Assembly: GCA_964498765.1 (NCBI GenBank)
Contig: CAZCIU010000032.1
Span: 1-30,566, forward strand
Source: UPXZ01 sp964498765
GTDB taxonomy: Bacteria > Bacteroidota > Bacteroidia > Bacteroidales > Paludibacteraceae
Direction: 5' to 3'
DNA length: 30,566 bases
Part shown: in pieces, positions 23,597 through 30,566 of the stretch
How the letters are laid out: each line of letters opens with the position of its first letter
Position numbering within the stretch: position 1 is the first letter of the stretch
Position numbers and translations under genes: made by a program
The notes under the pieces: model-generated
Database searches by the model: none
The model's input: the letters and a program-made list of their open reading frames with translations, nothing else
What the model was told of the DNA's origin: nothing

Positions 23597-23613
23597 TGCA
23601 AAGAAAGTGCCAA
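23597..23613 (-). promoter_or_regulatory. Sigma-54 (RpoN) promoter of htpG
   Basis: On the minus strand TTGGCAC, five bases (TTTCT), TTGCA: an exact match to the sigma-54 -24/-12 consensus TGGCAC-N5-TTGCW, with the obligatory GG and GC ten bases apart. Transcription would start near 23586 and give htpG a leader of about 125 bases. Sigma-54 promoters need an AAA+ activator protein; none is encoded in the window. Confidence 0.75.
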
Positions 23614-23633
23614 TGGAATTTTGAGTGACAAAT

Positions 23634-23649
23634 TGGCAGGAAGTGTGCC
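23634..23649 (+). promoter_or_regulatory. Weak sigma-54-like site facing zwf
   Basis: TGGCAG-N5-GTGCC keeps GG (23635-23636) and GC (23647-23648) exactly ten bases apart but differs from the consensus at three other positions. It would start a transcript about 195 bases before zwf. May be a mere symmetry partner of the htpG promoter. Confidence 0.3.
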
Positions 23650-23752
23650 TGTTTACATTTTAGATACATAAAATCATAAACAATTATGTTAAAAACTTGT
23701 TATAAAAAGACAATCATATTTCTACCAGAAATTTCTTTTTTAGAGTTAAGAA

Positions 23753-23811
23753 ATTTGAAAACTGATAGAAATTTGAAGTGTCTGAATTTGAATAATTTGA
23801 ACCGATTTGAC
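23753..23811 (+). repeat. Cluster of ATTTGAA heptamers upstream of zwf
   Basis: ATTTGAA at 23753, 23771, 23786 and 23795, and ATTTGAC at 23805, all in the same orientation, with spacings of 18, 15, 9 and 10 bases. The last lies about 45 bases before the zwf ATG. Could be regulator sites or chance in AT-rich DNA. Confidence 0.4.
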
Positions 23812-23855
23812 TTAATTGCTTTTTGTGTTAATTAGCAGCATAATCATAATTTTAT

Positions 23856-25394
23856 ATGGAAGAGATTAGAAATAAAACGAGTAAAGGACCTGTAGAAGGA
23901 CAGGTTTTAGTTATTTTTGGTGCCAATGGCGACCTTTCAAATAGAAAGTTGCTTCCAGCCATTTTTCAGTTGCACATAGATAATCTGCTTCCCGAGAAAT
24001 TTATCGTCATTGGTTGTGGAAGTGATGAAAAAGATGAGAAAATTTTCCGAAAAGATGTCTTGGCACATTTGAAGAGTTTTGCTCCAAAGAATTTGGAAGA
24101 GCATCCCGATAAGTTGAAAACTTTCAAAGAAATGCTGTTTTATAAAACGGTGAATAATAAGAAAAAAGAGGATTTCAAAGGCTTTAAAGAGTATGCTTAT
24201 CAGGTTACAGAGGAACTGGATATTCCACGAAATTTCATTTACTATTTTTCTATTCCGCCGTTTATGTACGAAGTTGTTAGCGATCATTTGGTTGATTATG
24301 GTCTGAATAAAGAAGCTGATGGATGGAAACGAATTATTGTAGAAAAACCCTTTGGGTATAGCTACGACACGGCTATTAGTCTGGATAAAAAACTTCACGA
24401 AGGCTTTCACGAGCATCAGATTTACCGAATTGACCACTATTTAGGAAAAGAAACCGTGCAAAATATCATGGTTACCCGCTTTGCCAATGGATTTTTCGAG
24501 CCGGTTTGGAACAGACGCTATGTGGATAGAATAGAAATTACTGCTTCGGAAAGCATTGGAGTAGGGAAGCGCGGCGGCTATTATGACACTTCAGGTGCCA
24601 TGCGAGATATGATTCAAAATCACTTATTGCAGGTTTTAGCGGTAGTTGCGATGGAGCCGCCGGCAGTTTTTGAGTCGGATTCTATTCGAAACGAAACGGT
24701 GAAAGTGCTGCAAGCACTTCGTCCGATTAAGCCCGAAGATGTGAAAAATTTTGTGATTCGTGGGCAATATCTTCAAACTGTTCAGGATGAGGAAGTTCTG
24801 AAAGGTTATCGTCAGGAAGAAGGCGTTGCGCCAAATTCCAAAACCGAAACTTTTGTTGCGATGAAAGTATTTGTGGACAACTGGCGTTGGGGCGATGTGC
24901 CGATTTATATCCGAACCGGAAAACGACTTCCTAATCGAGTGACAGAAGTTGTACTACATCTGAAACCCGCTCCACTGCAGCTTTTCAAACATCGTTGCAT
25001 TAGTCAGGCTACAAATATGATTATACTTCGCATTCATCCTGATGCTGGAATTGCTGTCGATTTTGGTATGAAAATTCCGGGCGCAGGTTATAAAGTGCAA
25101 AATGTGAATATGGATTTTCACTATTCAGACCTGGCTCAATCGAAAATTCCGGAAGCATACGAGCGATTGCTGCTGGATTGTATGATTGGTGATTCGACGC
25201 TTTATGCGCGTGCAGATGCTGTGCGAGCAAGTTGGAAATTTGTTGATCCAATTCTTAAAACCTGGGAGGAAAACAAAGATATTCCGCTGTATTTCTACGA
25301 ATGCAATACGTGGGGACCAAAAGAAGCTGACGAATTATTTGGTGATAAACGCATCAAATGGCGTCCGCCTTTGGATAAATTTAAAACGAAATAA
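23856..25394 (+). CDS. zwf: Glucose-6-phosphate 1-dehydrogenase
   Basis: 512 residues, full length. The NADP-binding GANGDLSNRKLLPAIFQL motif is at residues ~22-39, and the substrate-binding and catalytic site is RIDHYLGKETVQN with the active histidine. EKPFGYSYDTA, SGAMRDMIQNHLLQVLA and IYIRTGKRLP are the other conserved blocks. The enzyme oxidises glucose 6-phosphate to 6-phosphogluconolactone and makes NADPH. The next gene, pgl, starts one base after its stop codon and hydrolyses the product, so the pair works as an operon. No gnd (third step) is in the window. The only promoter-like signals upstream are the weak sigma-54-like site and the heptamer cluster. Confidence 0.97.
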   Translation: MEEIRNKTSKGPVEGQVLVIFGANGDLSNRKLLPAIFQLHIDNLLPEKFIVIGCGSDEKDEKIFRKDVLAHLKSFAPKNLEEHPDKLKTFKEMLFYKTVNNKKKEDFKGFKEYAYQVTEELDIPRNFIYYFSIPPFMYEVVSDHLVDYGLNKEADGWKRIIVEKPFGYSYDTAISLDKKLHEGFHEHQIYRIDHYLGKETVQNIMVTRFANGFFEPVWNRRYVDRIEITASESIGVGKRGGYYDTSGAMRDMIQNHLLQVLAVVAMEPPAVFESDSIRNETVKVLQALRPIKPEDVKNFVIRGQYLQTVQDEEVLKGYRQEEGVAPNSKTETFVAMKVFVDNWRWGDVPIYIRTGKRLPNRVTEVVLHLKPAPLQLFKHRCISQATNMIILRIHPDAGIAVDFGMKIPGAGYKVQNVNMDFHYSDLAQSKIPEAYERLLLDCMIGDSTLYARADAVRASWKFVDPILKTWEENKDIPLYFYECNTWGPKEADELFGDKRIKWRPPLDKFKTK

Positions 25395-25395
25395 A

Positions 25396-26124
25396 ATGCT
25401 GAAAATCAAGACACAAATATACTCAGAGCCTGAAACTACGGCTTATGCAGTGGCGGAATTGCTTATTAAAAAAATGGCCGAGAAAAGCAGCGATGAGCCG
25501 TTTTTCAATTTAGCAGTTTCGGGAGGAAGCACTCCAAATATTCTATTCAAAATGCTGGCGAACGAGTTTGCTGATAAAATTCAGTGGGAAAAACTGAGAG
25601 TTTTTTGGGTGGATGAGCGATGTGTGGATCCGACCAGCAAGGAAAGTAATTACGGAACGGCCTATGAACTTTGGCTGAAAAACGTTCCAATTCCGCAAGA
25701 GAATATATATAATGTAAAAGGCGACCAAGAACCAACTGTAGAGGCACTTCGATATGGAAAATTAATTAGCGATCTTCTGCCGGAGAAAGATGGATTTCCA
25801 GTCTTTGATTTAATTCTTCTTGGAATGGGCGATGATGGGCATACCGCATCCATTTTTCCTGATAATTTACCGCTTATTCATGCTGAGGAACCCGTTGCTA
25901 CGGCAGTTCATCCGCAGTCCGGACAAATCAGAATTACGCTCACCGGAGAGGTAATTTGCCATGCAAAACATGTAGCTTTTGTAATTACCGGACATCTGAA
26001 AGCCGATGTTCTCGATGAAATTATCCACGAGAAAGGTGATTTTGAGCGTTATCCGACTTATTATATTCTGTCAGGGTGTGATGCAGAACTTTATCTGGAT
26101 TATGAATCAGCTGAAAAAATCTAA
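25396..26124 (+). CDS. pgl: 6-phosphogluconolactonase
   Basis: 242 residues from ATG 25396, one base after the zwf stop. The frame stays open upstream into zwf, but the later start gives the family's standard N-terminus (a short beta strand, then AVAELLIKKMAEKS). Marks of the NagB/RpiA-fold lactonase: FNLAVSGGSTPNILFKML, FWVDERCVDPTSKESNYG and GMGDDGHTASIFP, the last being the signature with the catalytic histidine. It converts 6-phosphogluconolactone to 6-phosphogluconate in the oxidative pentose phosphate pathway. A strong hairpin terminator follows. Confidence 0.95.
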   Translation: MLKIKTQIYSEPETTAYAVAELLIKKMAEKSSDEPFFNLAVSGGSTPNILFKMLANEFADKIQWEKLRVFWVDERCVDPTSKESNYGTAYELWLKNVPIPQENIYNVKGDQEPTVEALRYGKLISDLLPEKDGFPVFDLILLGMGDDGHTASIFPDNLPLIHAEEPVATAVHPQSGQIRITLTGEVICHAKHVAFVITGHLKADVLDEIIHEKGDFERYPTYYILSGCDAELYLDYESAEKI

Positions 26125-26136
26125 TTTTTTTAAATG

Positions 26137-26174
26137 AAAAAATTGACTGCCAACATTAATGTTGGCAGTTTTTT
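26137..26174. terminator. Bidirectional terminator between pgl and the thioesterase
   Basis: ACTGCCAACATT and its exact inverse complement AATGTTGGCAGT form a 24-base perfect palindrome (26146-26169), with A-rich DNA before and a T run after, so it can end transcripts from both sides. The convergent thioesterase stop codon (26173) lies at its edge. Confidence 0.9.
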
Positions 26175-26583
26175 ATTGTTGTTTTGCTTGGTCAATTGCT
26201 TTTAACAAATTTTCCGGTGGCGAACAAGCTTTCCAATTATCTCTTCTTACAAATGCCAATTCGGTTTCACCTGTGTTAATCAACTCGCCTTCTTCATTGT
26301 TGAATTCATATTCAAACCACATTCTGACACCTTTAATCTGCTTTAAAGTCGTTTTTATTGTCAGTATTTTATCATAACTCGTAGGTTTGATAAATTTGAA
26401 ATTCATCTTTACAACCGGACACATTACGCCTGCTTCCTCAATGGAATGATAAGGAACACCGATGCTTCGGAATAGTTCCCATCGTGCTATTTCGCAGTAT
26501 TTTACATAGTTAGAATGATGCATTGCACCCATTTGATCGGTGTCAGTATAAAGTACGCGAAAAGAAAAATTGTATTTTATCAT
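26173..26583 (-). CDS. Acyl-CoA thioesterase, YbgC/4HBT hotdog family
   Basis: 136 residues, typical for a single hotdog domain. The 4HBT signature is near the start: VLYTDTDQMGAMHHSNYVKY, with the catalytic Asp (Asp16) in DTDQMG and the following HHSNY on the central helix; YCEIARWELFRSIG continues it. Members hydrolyse acyl-CoA or act with the Tol-Pal/phospholipid machinery (YbgC). None of the tol genes is nearby. Substrate length and physiological role are not readable. It is convergent with pgl and divergent from the small exported protein gene. Confidence 0.87.
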   Translation of the reverse strand: MIKYNFSFRVLYTDTDQMGAMHHSNYVKYCEIARWELFRSIGVPYHSIEEAGVMCPVVKMNFKFIKPTSYDKILTIKTTLKQIKGVRMWFEYEFNNEEGELINTGETELAFVRRDNWKACSPPENLLKAIDQAKQQ

Positions 26584-26599
26584 GTTTTTTTAATTTATT

Positions 26600-26632
26600 T
26601 TTGCAATCATACGTAGAAAATGAATATCTTTG
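26600..26632 (+). promoter_or_regulatory. Promoter of the small exported protein gene
   Basis: TTTG (26600-26603), 21 bases, TATCTTTG (26625-26632): a full match to the Bacteroidetes TTTG-N19-21-TAnnTTTG consensus. The transcript would start near 26639, about 64 bases before the ATG. Confidence 0.7.
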
Positions 26633-26702
26633 TAAATAGCCATGATAGCCATATTGAATTTAGTTTGGCAAGACATTTGATTATTTATTTAAAACATAAA
26701 TT

Positions 26703-27068
26703 ATGAAACGAATATTTTTACTAATAGCATCTGTTCTTTTGATTTCAGGAAATGCTATGTCGTCAGATAAGGAGTCGATCATTACTCAAGTCTTAAAAGA
26801 GCATGTTAATCAAAAAGTTAACTACATTCAAAGTGTCGTAAAGTTTACCGATGCGCAAGCAAAACAACTGAAAACCTTGGAGCTAAATTATCTTCTGGAT
26901 GTTCAGAAAGCAGAAAATTGCTTTTGGTGCAGAACCAAAAAGCGTGTGGAAAAACTTAAACTCAATAAATACAAAGCAGTAGAAAAAATTCTTTCTAAAG
27001 ATGAATATATCAAATACAAAGCTATTGATAATAAGGAAATAAAGCGTCATCCCGAAACAGCAAAATAA
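26703..27068 (+). CDS. Small exported helical protein of unknown function
   Basis: 121 residues; I cannot place it in a named family. The N-terminus is a Sec signal peptide (MKRIFLLIASVLLISGNAMS), cleavage probably near residue 20. The mature part is short, basic and mainly helical, with FTDAQAKQLKTLELNYL and VEKILSKDEYIKYKAID. This order of two helices with Asp-Ala-Gln/Ser-Lys-Asp-Glu turns recalls small periplasmic stress proteins of the Spy/CpxP type, but the LTxxQ motif is not clear. Two cysteines occur in CFWC (residues 78-81), a CxxC pattern that could be a disulfide or metal site. It has a good promoter and its own terminator, so it is monocistronic. Confidence 0.75.
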   Translation: MKRIFLLIASVLLISGNAMSSDKESIITQVLKEHVNQKVNYIQSVVKFTDAQAKQLKTLELNYLLDVQKAENCFWCRTKKRVEKLKLNKYKAVEKILSKDEYIKYKAIDNKEIKRHPETAK

Positions 27069-27098
27069 AAAAAAGCGATCTTCAGATCGCTTTTTTTT
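27067..27098. terminator. Bidirectional terminator
   Basis: GCGATCT (27075-27081), two-base loop, AGATCGC (27084-27090), flanked by eight A on the left and eight T on the right. It serves the small exported protein gene and the convergent S41 protease gene. Confidence 0.9.
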
Positions 27099-27115
27099 GT
27101 GGCATATTTCTGTTG

Positions 27116-28636
27116 CTAACGAATTCTTTTCATGATCTTTCTGATTTCATCTCCTTTTTCGTCATCAATAATTATGTTTCTTGAAGGTTTTTCAAGATAC
27201 GATTCAGATTCCTTAATTGGCTGAAGATTAACGTTTGAACTCATTCTTGGAGCACGTTGTGGAGCAGCTTGTAGTGGTGCGCCATTGATTAACGTCAATG
27301 CTTTGTTGAGTAATTTATCTTCAGTATTACCAAAATCTACCAAACGCAATCCTTCAAATTCATCAATTTCATAATCCGGTGTAAAGCCCGAAGTAAAATC
27401 AGATTTGTTGGCACTATTGTAGTATTTTGCAATAATTGGCTGCATTCCCCATTTGTTTTTAGGATCATCTTCTTCATATAAACTGATAGAACCAACGTTT
27501 TTGCCAACTGTAGTTTCGCCAATTAGAATAACATCCATGTGAGGTTTAAGCCCGTTAATAACCATTTCGCTGGCTGAAGCTGTTCCGCTTGAAACGAGAA
27601 CGTAAACACGGTTAATTCCCATTTGAGGAATATCAGCCACTAAATTTCCATCTGAATCAGTAATTTTTTCTTTGAAAAATGCTTTATTATAGTTCGAACC
27701 GCTTTGTCTTTCAAGCTCGTTGTGAACAAGCATATTGTATTGTACAGTGTAAAAAAGTGTCGAAGTTGAGCGATTTTTGACCAACGCACTAGCAAGTGCA
27801 GTAGCTGTAGAAACAGCTCCACCACCGTTGTAGCGTAGGTCAAGAACAAATTCAGTTGCACCTTTGGATTTAATGCTTTCCAATTTGTTCATTAGTAATT
27901 TGTCGTAATCGCTTGAATTATCGCCTTTGTCGCGTGCAAAGAAATTATACACCAGATATCCTACTTTTGTATTGTTAGGTGTGGTATAAACGCTGTCTAA
28001 ATATACAGGAATTTCTGCAAAATTCTTGTGCATCATGATTTCTACATTGCCGGACAATTTTAACTCGTATTCATTCTTATCTGTATTCAGCACCCAATCT
28101 GCCATAGTCAAAGTTTTACTTCCGGTGCCGCCTGTAAGCGAACTGGCATTTGCTCTGGTGATATCAGATCCGTTGATTTTGGTAATAAAACGGCCTTTAC
28201 TCACGCCTTTGGCTTCAGCATCGCTACCAATTTTTGGATATAAAACTAATAGATAAAGTTGGTCGGAAGTCTGGCTCACACCAACTCTGACATATTCAAA
28301 GCCAATATCATCAGAGGTCACTCCACCAAGTGAATTTAGCAAATCCACGTAACTTTCCTGAATCCATGAAAAGCGGTCTCCATCAGGATTTGATGCAGCA
28401 TCAAATTTATTAATTAATGAATTAAAGAACTCAGTTGGAGCTAACGTTAAATCGGGAGATTTTGGGATTTTATCGTTCCAAAGATAGTAAGTGACCATAT
28501 TTTCATAAATCCAGTCATTTACATATTTATTAGGATTTTCGGGTTCAACCGGAGGATTTACCGGATCTTTCTTACAGGAAGAAAGCACAAACATCAAACT
28601 TGTAAGCACAAGAGAGAAATAAATAATCTTTTTCAT
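27116..28636 (-). CDS. S41-family peptidase lipoprotein
   Basis: 506 residues from ATG 28636; the frame is open 20 codons further up, but this start gives a proper lipoprotein signal (MKKIIYFSLVLTSLMFVLSS before Cys21). A PDZ-like region is at ~85-190. The S41 (tail-specific/CtpA) protease domain shows GYLVYNFFAR, LDLRYNGGG, the catalytic serine in VSSGTASASEMVINGL, and the likely catalytic lysine in TTVGKNVG. It should sit on the periplasmic side of a membrane and cut unfolded or tagged proteins. C-terminal ~60 residues are polar and basic (RAPRMSSN). The gene seems monocistronic, with a terminator shared with its neighbour. Confidence 0.9.
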   Translation of the reverse strand: MKKIIYFSLVLTSLMFVLSSCKKDPVNPPVEPENPNKYVNDWIYENMVTYYLWNDKIPKSPDLTLAPTEFFNSLINKFDAASNPDGDRFSWIQESYVDLLNSLGGVTSDDIGFEYVRVGVSQTSDQLYLLVLYPKIGSDAEAKGVSKGRFITKINGSDITRANASSLTGGTGSKTLTMADWVLNTDKNEYELKLSGNVEIMMHKNFAEIPVYLDSVYTTPNNTKVGYLVYNFFARDKGDNSSDYDKLLMNKLESIKSKGATEFVLDLRYNGGGAVSTATALASALVKNRSTSTLFYTVQYNMLVHNELERQSGSNYNKAFFKEKITDSDGNLVADIPQMGINRVYVLVSSGTASASEMVINGLKPHMDVILIGETTVGKNVGSISLYEEDDPKNKWGMQPIIAKYYNSANKSDFTSGFTPDYEIDEFEGLRLVDFGNTEDKLLNKALTLINGAPLQAAPQRAPRMSSNVNLQPIKESESYLEKPSRNIIIDDEKGDEIRKIMKRIR

Positions 28637-28753
28637 TGTCAAAATTTGGAATAAATGTTTAGAGTGCGAAATTAGGATTTTTAAATAGAATATCAATTTA
28701 TTTCAAATGAAAACATGCTTTTATTAAAGCTATTTCTTCAAATAAAACAAAAA

Positions 28754-29593
28754 TCAGCTAATTTCCGCAAGTTTGAAGGTCTCTTTCACACGATATTTTC
28801 CATTGATTTTCTGTACGGTGCAGCATTCATTGTATGCATCGTGTTCGAAGAAAAGGATTTGTTCTTTTTCCACTGCTTCGCTGAGCATACGCTCTTTGTC
28901 TTCCATACTCGTAATCGGATAAGTATCGTAAGCTGAAACCCACGCGATAGGGAGCGCAGCCAAAAATGGGATAACATCGCCTGTGAAAACCAGCGTCTTG
29001 TCTTCCATGTGAAAATAAGGTGAAATCTGACCTACAGTGTGTCCGTTATAGATTTTTAGTTCCACATTGGGAGCAATAAACATATCTTCAGCAACCAGAT
29101 TTAATTGCCCTGATTTCTCTACCGGCAGTAAATTTTCCGGAAAATAACTGTCGCCTTCACGCACGTTTGGGTTCAGAAAATTTTCCCATTGTGCTTTTCC
29201 CACCCAATATTTTGCATTGGAAAATGTGGGAATAACATCAGATTTATCTTCATTGAAAATAGTGCTGGTTCCGCAATGGTCAAAGTGTAAATGCGTCAAA
29301 ATAACATCCGTAACTTCCGCAGCCGAATAGCCTAGTTTTTTCAATTCTTCATCAAAATCTACAATTCCTTCAAACTGATAATACTTCAGGTATTCGAGCT
29401 GTTTATTGCCCGTTCCGGTATCTACAATCATCAATCGGTCATCTGTTTTTACAACCAGACAACGCATCGTAAGCGTACAAAAATTCTCATCGTTACACGG
29501 ATAACGCTTTTGCCAAACTCGTTTCGGCACCACGCCAAACATCGCACCGCCATCGGCAAGGAAAGTGCCGGCTTCAATTTTATCTAATTTCAT
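28754..29593 (-). CDS. MBL-fold metallo-hydrolase
   Basis: 279 residues from ATG 29593 (MKLDKIEAGTFLADGGAMFG); the frame is open 19 codons upstream, but this start fits the family. The metal-binding motif HxHxDH is THLHFDHCG, with further ligands in YNGHTVGQIS (His), FTGDVIP (Asp) and FFEHD (His). The MFGVVPKRVW and LVVKTDDRLMIVDTGTG stretches place it among the AHL-lactonase/N-acyl-hydrolase-like metallo-beta-lactamase fold enzymes. The natural substrate is unknown; quorum-signal degradation should not be assumed. It is divergent from the Mpl-like gene, with a -7-like element on its strand. Confidence 0.88.
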   Translation of the reverse strand: MKLDKIEAGTFLADGGAMFGVVPKRVWQKRYPCNDENFCTLTMRCLVVKTDDRLMIVDTGTGNKQLEYLKYYQFEGIVDFDEELKKLGYSAAEVTDVILTHLHFDHCGTSTIFNEDKSDVIPTFSNAKYWVGKAQWENFLNPNVREGDSYFPENLLPVEKSGQLNLVAEDMFIAPNVELKIYNGHTVGQISPYFHMEDKTLVFTGDVIPFLAALPIAWVSAYDTYPITSMEDKERMLSEAVEKEQILFFEHDAYNECCTVQKINGKYRVKETFKLAEIS

Positions 29594-29600
29594 TCGTTTT

Positions 29601-29634
29601 ATTGAGTTGATTTGCTTAATTCTTATTACATTTG
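29601..29634 (+). promoter_or_regulatory. Putative promoter of the Mpl-like gene
   Basis: ATTG (29601-29604), 22 bases, TACATTTG (29627-29634), which fits TAnnTTTG and the wider TTG-N17-23 spacing. It would give a leader of about 125 bases before the ATG at 29768. Confidence 0.45.
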
Positions 29635-29744
29635 CAGATTGTATAGACAATTACAGACAACTAAACGTAGTTTTTGACGTTATTGTTCTAGTAAAGGGAA
29701 TGAAAAATAATCATTCTGTAATTTTCCGAAAATCTACCATTTCA

Positions 29745-29774
29745 CAAAAATACAAAAAAATATCGGTATGCAAA
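29745..29774 (-). promoter_or_regulatory. Putative promoter of the MBL-fold gene
   Basis: On the minus strand TTTG (29774-29771), 18 bases, TATTTTTG (29752-29745), close to the consensus. Its upstream box overlaps the first codons of the Mpl-like gene. Poly-A surroundings raise the chance of a false match. Confidence 0.35.
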
Positions 29775-30566
29775 GAGTTCATTTTATAGCCATAGGAGGT
29801 GCTGCAATGCATAATTTAGCCATTGCATTGAGTAAAAAACCTGATTATGAAATTACCGGATCTGACGACGAAATTTTTGAACCATCGCTGAGTCGCTTGA
29901 AAGAGCATCGACTTTTGCCGAAAGAAATAGGCTGGTTCCCTGAAAAAATTCACAATCATTTGGATGCGGTAATCCTGGGAATGCACGCTCGTGAGGATAA
30001 TCCGGAACTGCTTCGTGCCAAGGAATTGGGACTGAAAATTTATTCTTTTCCGGAATATCTTTTTTTGCAAACGAGAAGTAAAACGCGCATTGTTGTTGGT
30101 GGAAGCCACGGTAAAACTTCTACAACAGCGATGATTTTGTATGTGATGAAAAAGCTGAATTTCAAAGCCGATTATATGGTTGGTGCGCTGATTGAAGGTT
30201 TTGAGAATATGGTAAGTTTGAGTGAAGATGCACGAGTGGCGGTGTTTGAAGGCGATGAGTATCTGACTTCTACGCTTGATCCACGACCAAAATTTCATCT
30301 TTACAAAGCGCATATTGCTATTATTACCGGCATTGCCTGGGATCATATCAATGTTTTTCCAAGTTTTGAAAATTATGTGGAACAATTCAGCAAATTTGTA
30401 GAAACGATGGAAATTCAAGGCCGTTTGATTTACTTTGACGGCGATGAGAATTTGAAAAAAATAGCACGCGATACCACTCGAATTGACGTCGTTTCATTTC
30501 CATATAGAACTCCGAAATATGAAATAAAAAACGGTGTGACTTATGTGAAAACTCGCAAAGGAATGG
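29768..30566 (+). CDS. mpl: Mpl-like Mur ligase (3' end beyond the window)
   Basis: At least 266 residues, open to the right edge. It begins MQRVHFIAIGGAAMHNLA, the Rossmann-like N-terminal domain of MurC/Mpl enzymes. VVGGSHGKTSTTAM (~residues 110-123) is the Mur ligase P-loop, and AVFEGDEYLTSTLDPRPKF corresponds to the EADEY-type region that separates Mpl from MurC; AWDHINVFPSFENY follows. Mpl rejoins recycled tripeptide L-Ala-gamma-D-Glu-meso-DAP to UDP-MurNAc, saving peptidoglycan fragments; MurC adds only L-Ala. The N-terminus is more Mpl-like, but the C-terminal ligand-binding domain is missing here, so MurC cannot be excluded fully. Antisense frames over this stretch are shadows. Confidence 0.82.
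   Translation, partial: MQRVHFIAIGGAAMHNLAIALSKKPDYEITGSDDEIFEPSLSRLKEHRLLPKEIGWFPEKIHNHLDAVILGMHAREDNPELLRAKELGLKIYSFPEYLFLQTRSKTRIVVGGSHGKTSTTAMILYVMKKLNFKADYMVGALIEGFENMVSLSEDARVAVFEGDEYLTSTLDPRPKFHLYKAHIAIITGIAWDHINVFPSFENYVEQFSKFVETMEIQGRLIYFDGDENLKKIARDTTRIDVVSFPYRTPKYEIKNGVTYVKTRKGM

Larger units (their letters stand above)
23462..23855. other. Divergent htpG-zwf intergenic region
   Basis: 394 bases without a convincing coding frame. From left to right: the htpG leader, an imperfect palindrome GGGAAAATTCCC (23561-23572), a consensus sigma-54 promoter toward htpG (23597-23613), a weaker sigma-54-like site toward zwf (23634-23649), an AT-rich stretch, and five ATTTGAA-type heptamers (23753-23811) just before zwf. 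The sigma-54 sites are head to head and their -24 boxes form the inverted repeat TGCCAAT/ATTGGCA. Confidence 0.6.

Noticed and set aside
25186..25395. Upstream extension of pgl into zwf
   Set aside because: It overlaps the zwf C-terminal coding region; the start at 25396 gives the standard protein and one-base spacing.
28754..29593. MBL-fold protein as a quorum-quenching AHL lactonase
   Set aside because: The HxHxDH motif is shared by many hydrolases; there is no quorum-sensing gene nearby to support a substrate.
29816..30418. 200-codon open frame on the minus strand
   Set aside because: It is a shadow of the Mpl-like gene, whose plus-strand frame has the Mur ligase P-loop and other family motifs.

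Overview
The window looks like a chromosomal stretch from a Bacteroidetes bacterium, probably a Bacteroidales-type anaerobe. The evidence is the repeated TAnnTTTG (-7) promoter motif, the near absence of Shine-Dalgarno sequences, the gene order rsfS-ftsH-cdsA, the Bacteroidetes-style GC-rich palindromic repeats, and the family types present (DUF2130, membrane/cytidylate-kinase fusion, S41 lipoprotein). I could not run a taxonomic search, so the assignment rests on pattern recognition.

Layout. 1-2906: the end of a steroid 5-alpha-reductase-like membrane enzyme, then an SDR oxidoreductase whose N-terminus carries a palindromic repeat in frame, then a membrane protein fused to a cytidylate-kinase-like domain. 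2964-4286: a DUF2130 coiled-coil protein. 4526-6493: gyrB with its own promoter region and terminator. 6624-14486: an AT-rich accessory block. It holds a LOG-family protein, a helical-repeat protein with a GH16-like domain that has lost its catalytic acids, a Stealth-type sugar-phosphate transferase and two GT-A glycosyltransferases (all plus strand); then an O-antigen-ligase-like polymerase/ligase and another glycosyltransferase on the minus strand; then a radical SAM/SPASM protein. Together these look like a cell-surface glycan locus.

14483-21235 (minus strand): argD, a small outer-membrane-type protein, rsfS and ftsH, then, after an ftsH terminator, cdsA and an acyltransferase. The last two supply consecutive steps of phospholipid synthesis (phosphatidate formation, then CDP-diacylglycerol). 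21398-23461: htpG (minus), preceded by a full-consensus sigma-54 promoter. 23856-26124: zwf and pgl, the first two steps of the oxidative pentose phosphate pathway, in an operon. 26173-29593: a YbgC-type thioesterase (minus), a small exported helical protein (plus), an S41 protease lipoprotein (minus) and an MBL-fold hydrolase (minus). From 29768 to the right edge runs the 5' part of an Mpl-like Mur ligase, open at the window end.

The observations most worth a second look are the GH16-like pseudoenzyme heading the glycan locus (EIDxxE-type motif replaced by HVNLFH), the sigma-54 promoter in front of htpG with a weaker divergent one facing zwf, and the translated palindromic element in the SDR gene. 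I found no CRISPR array, transposase, tRNA or rRNA.
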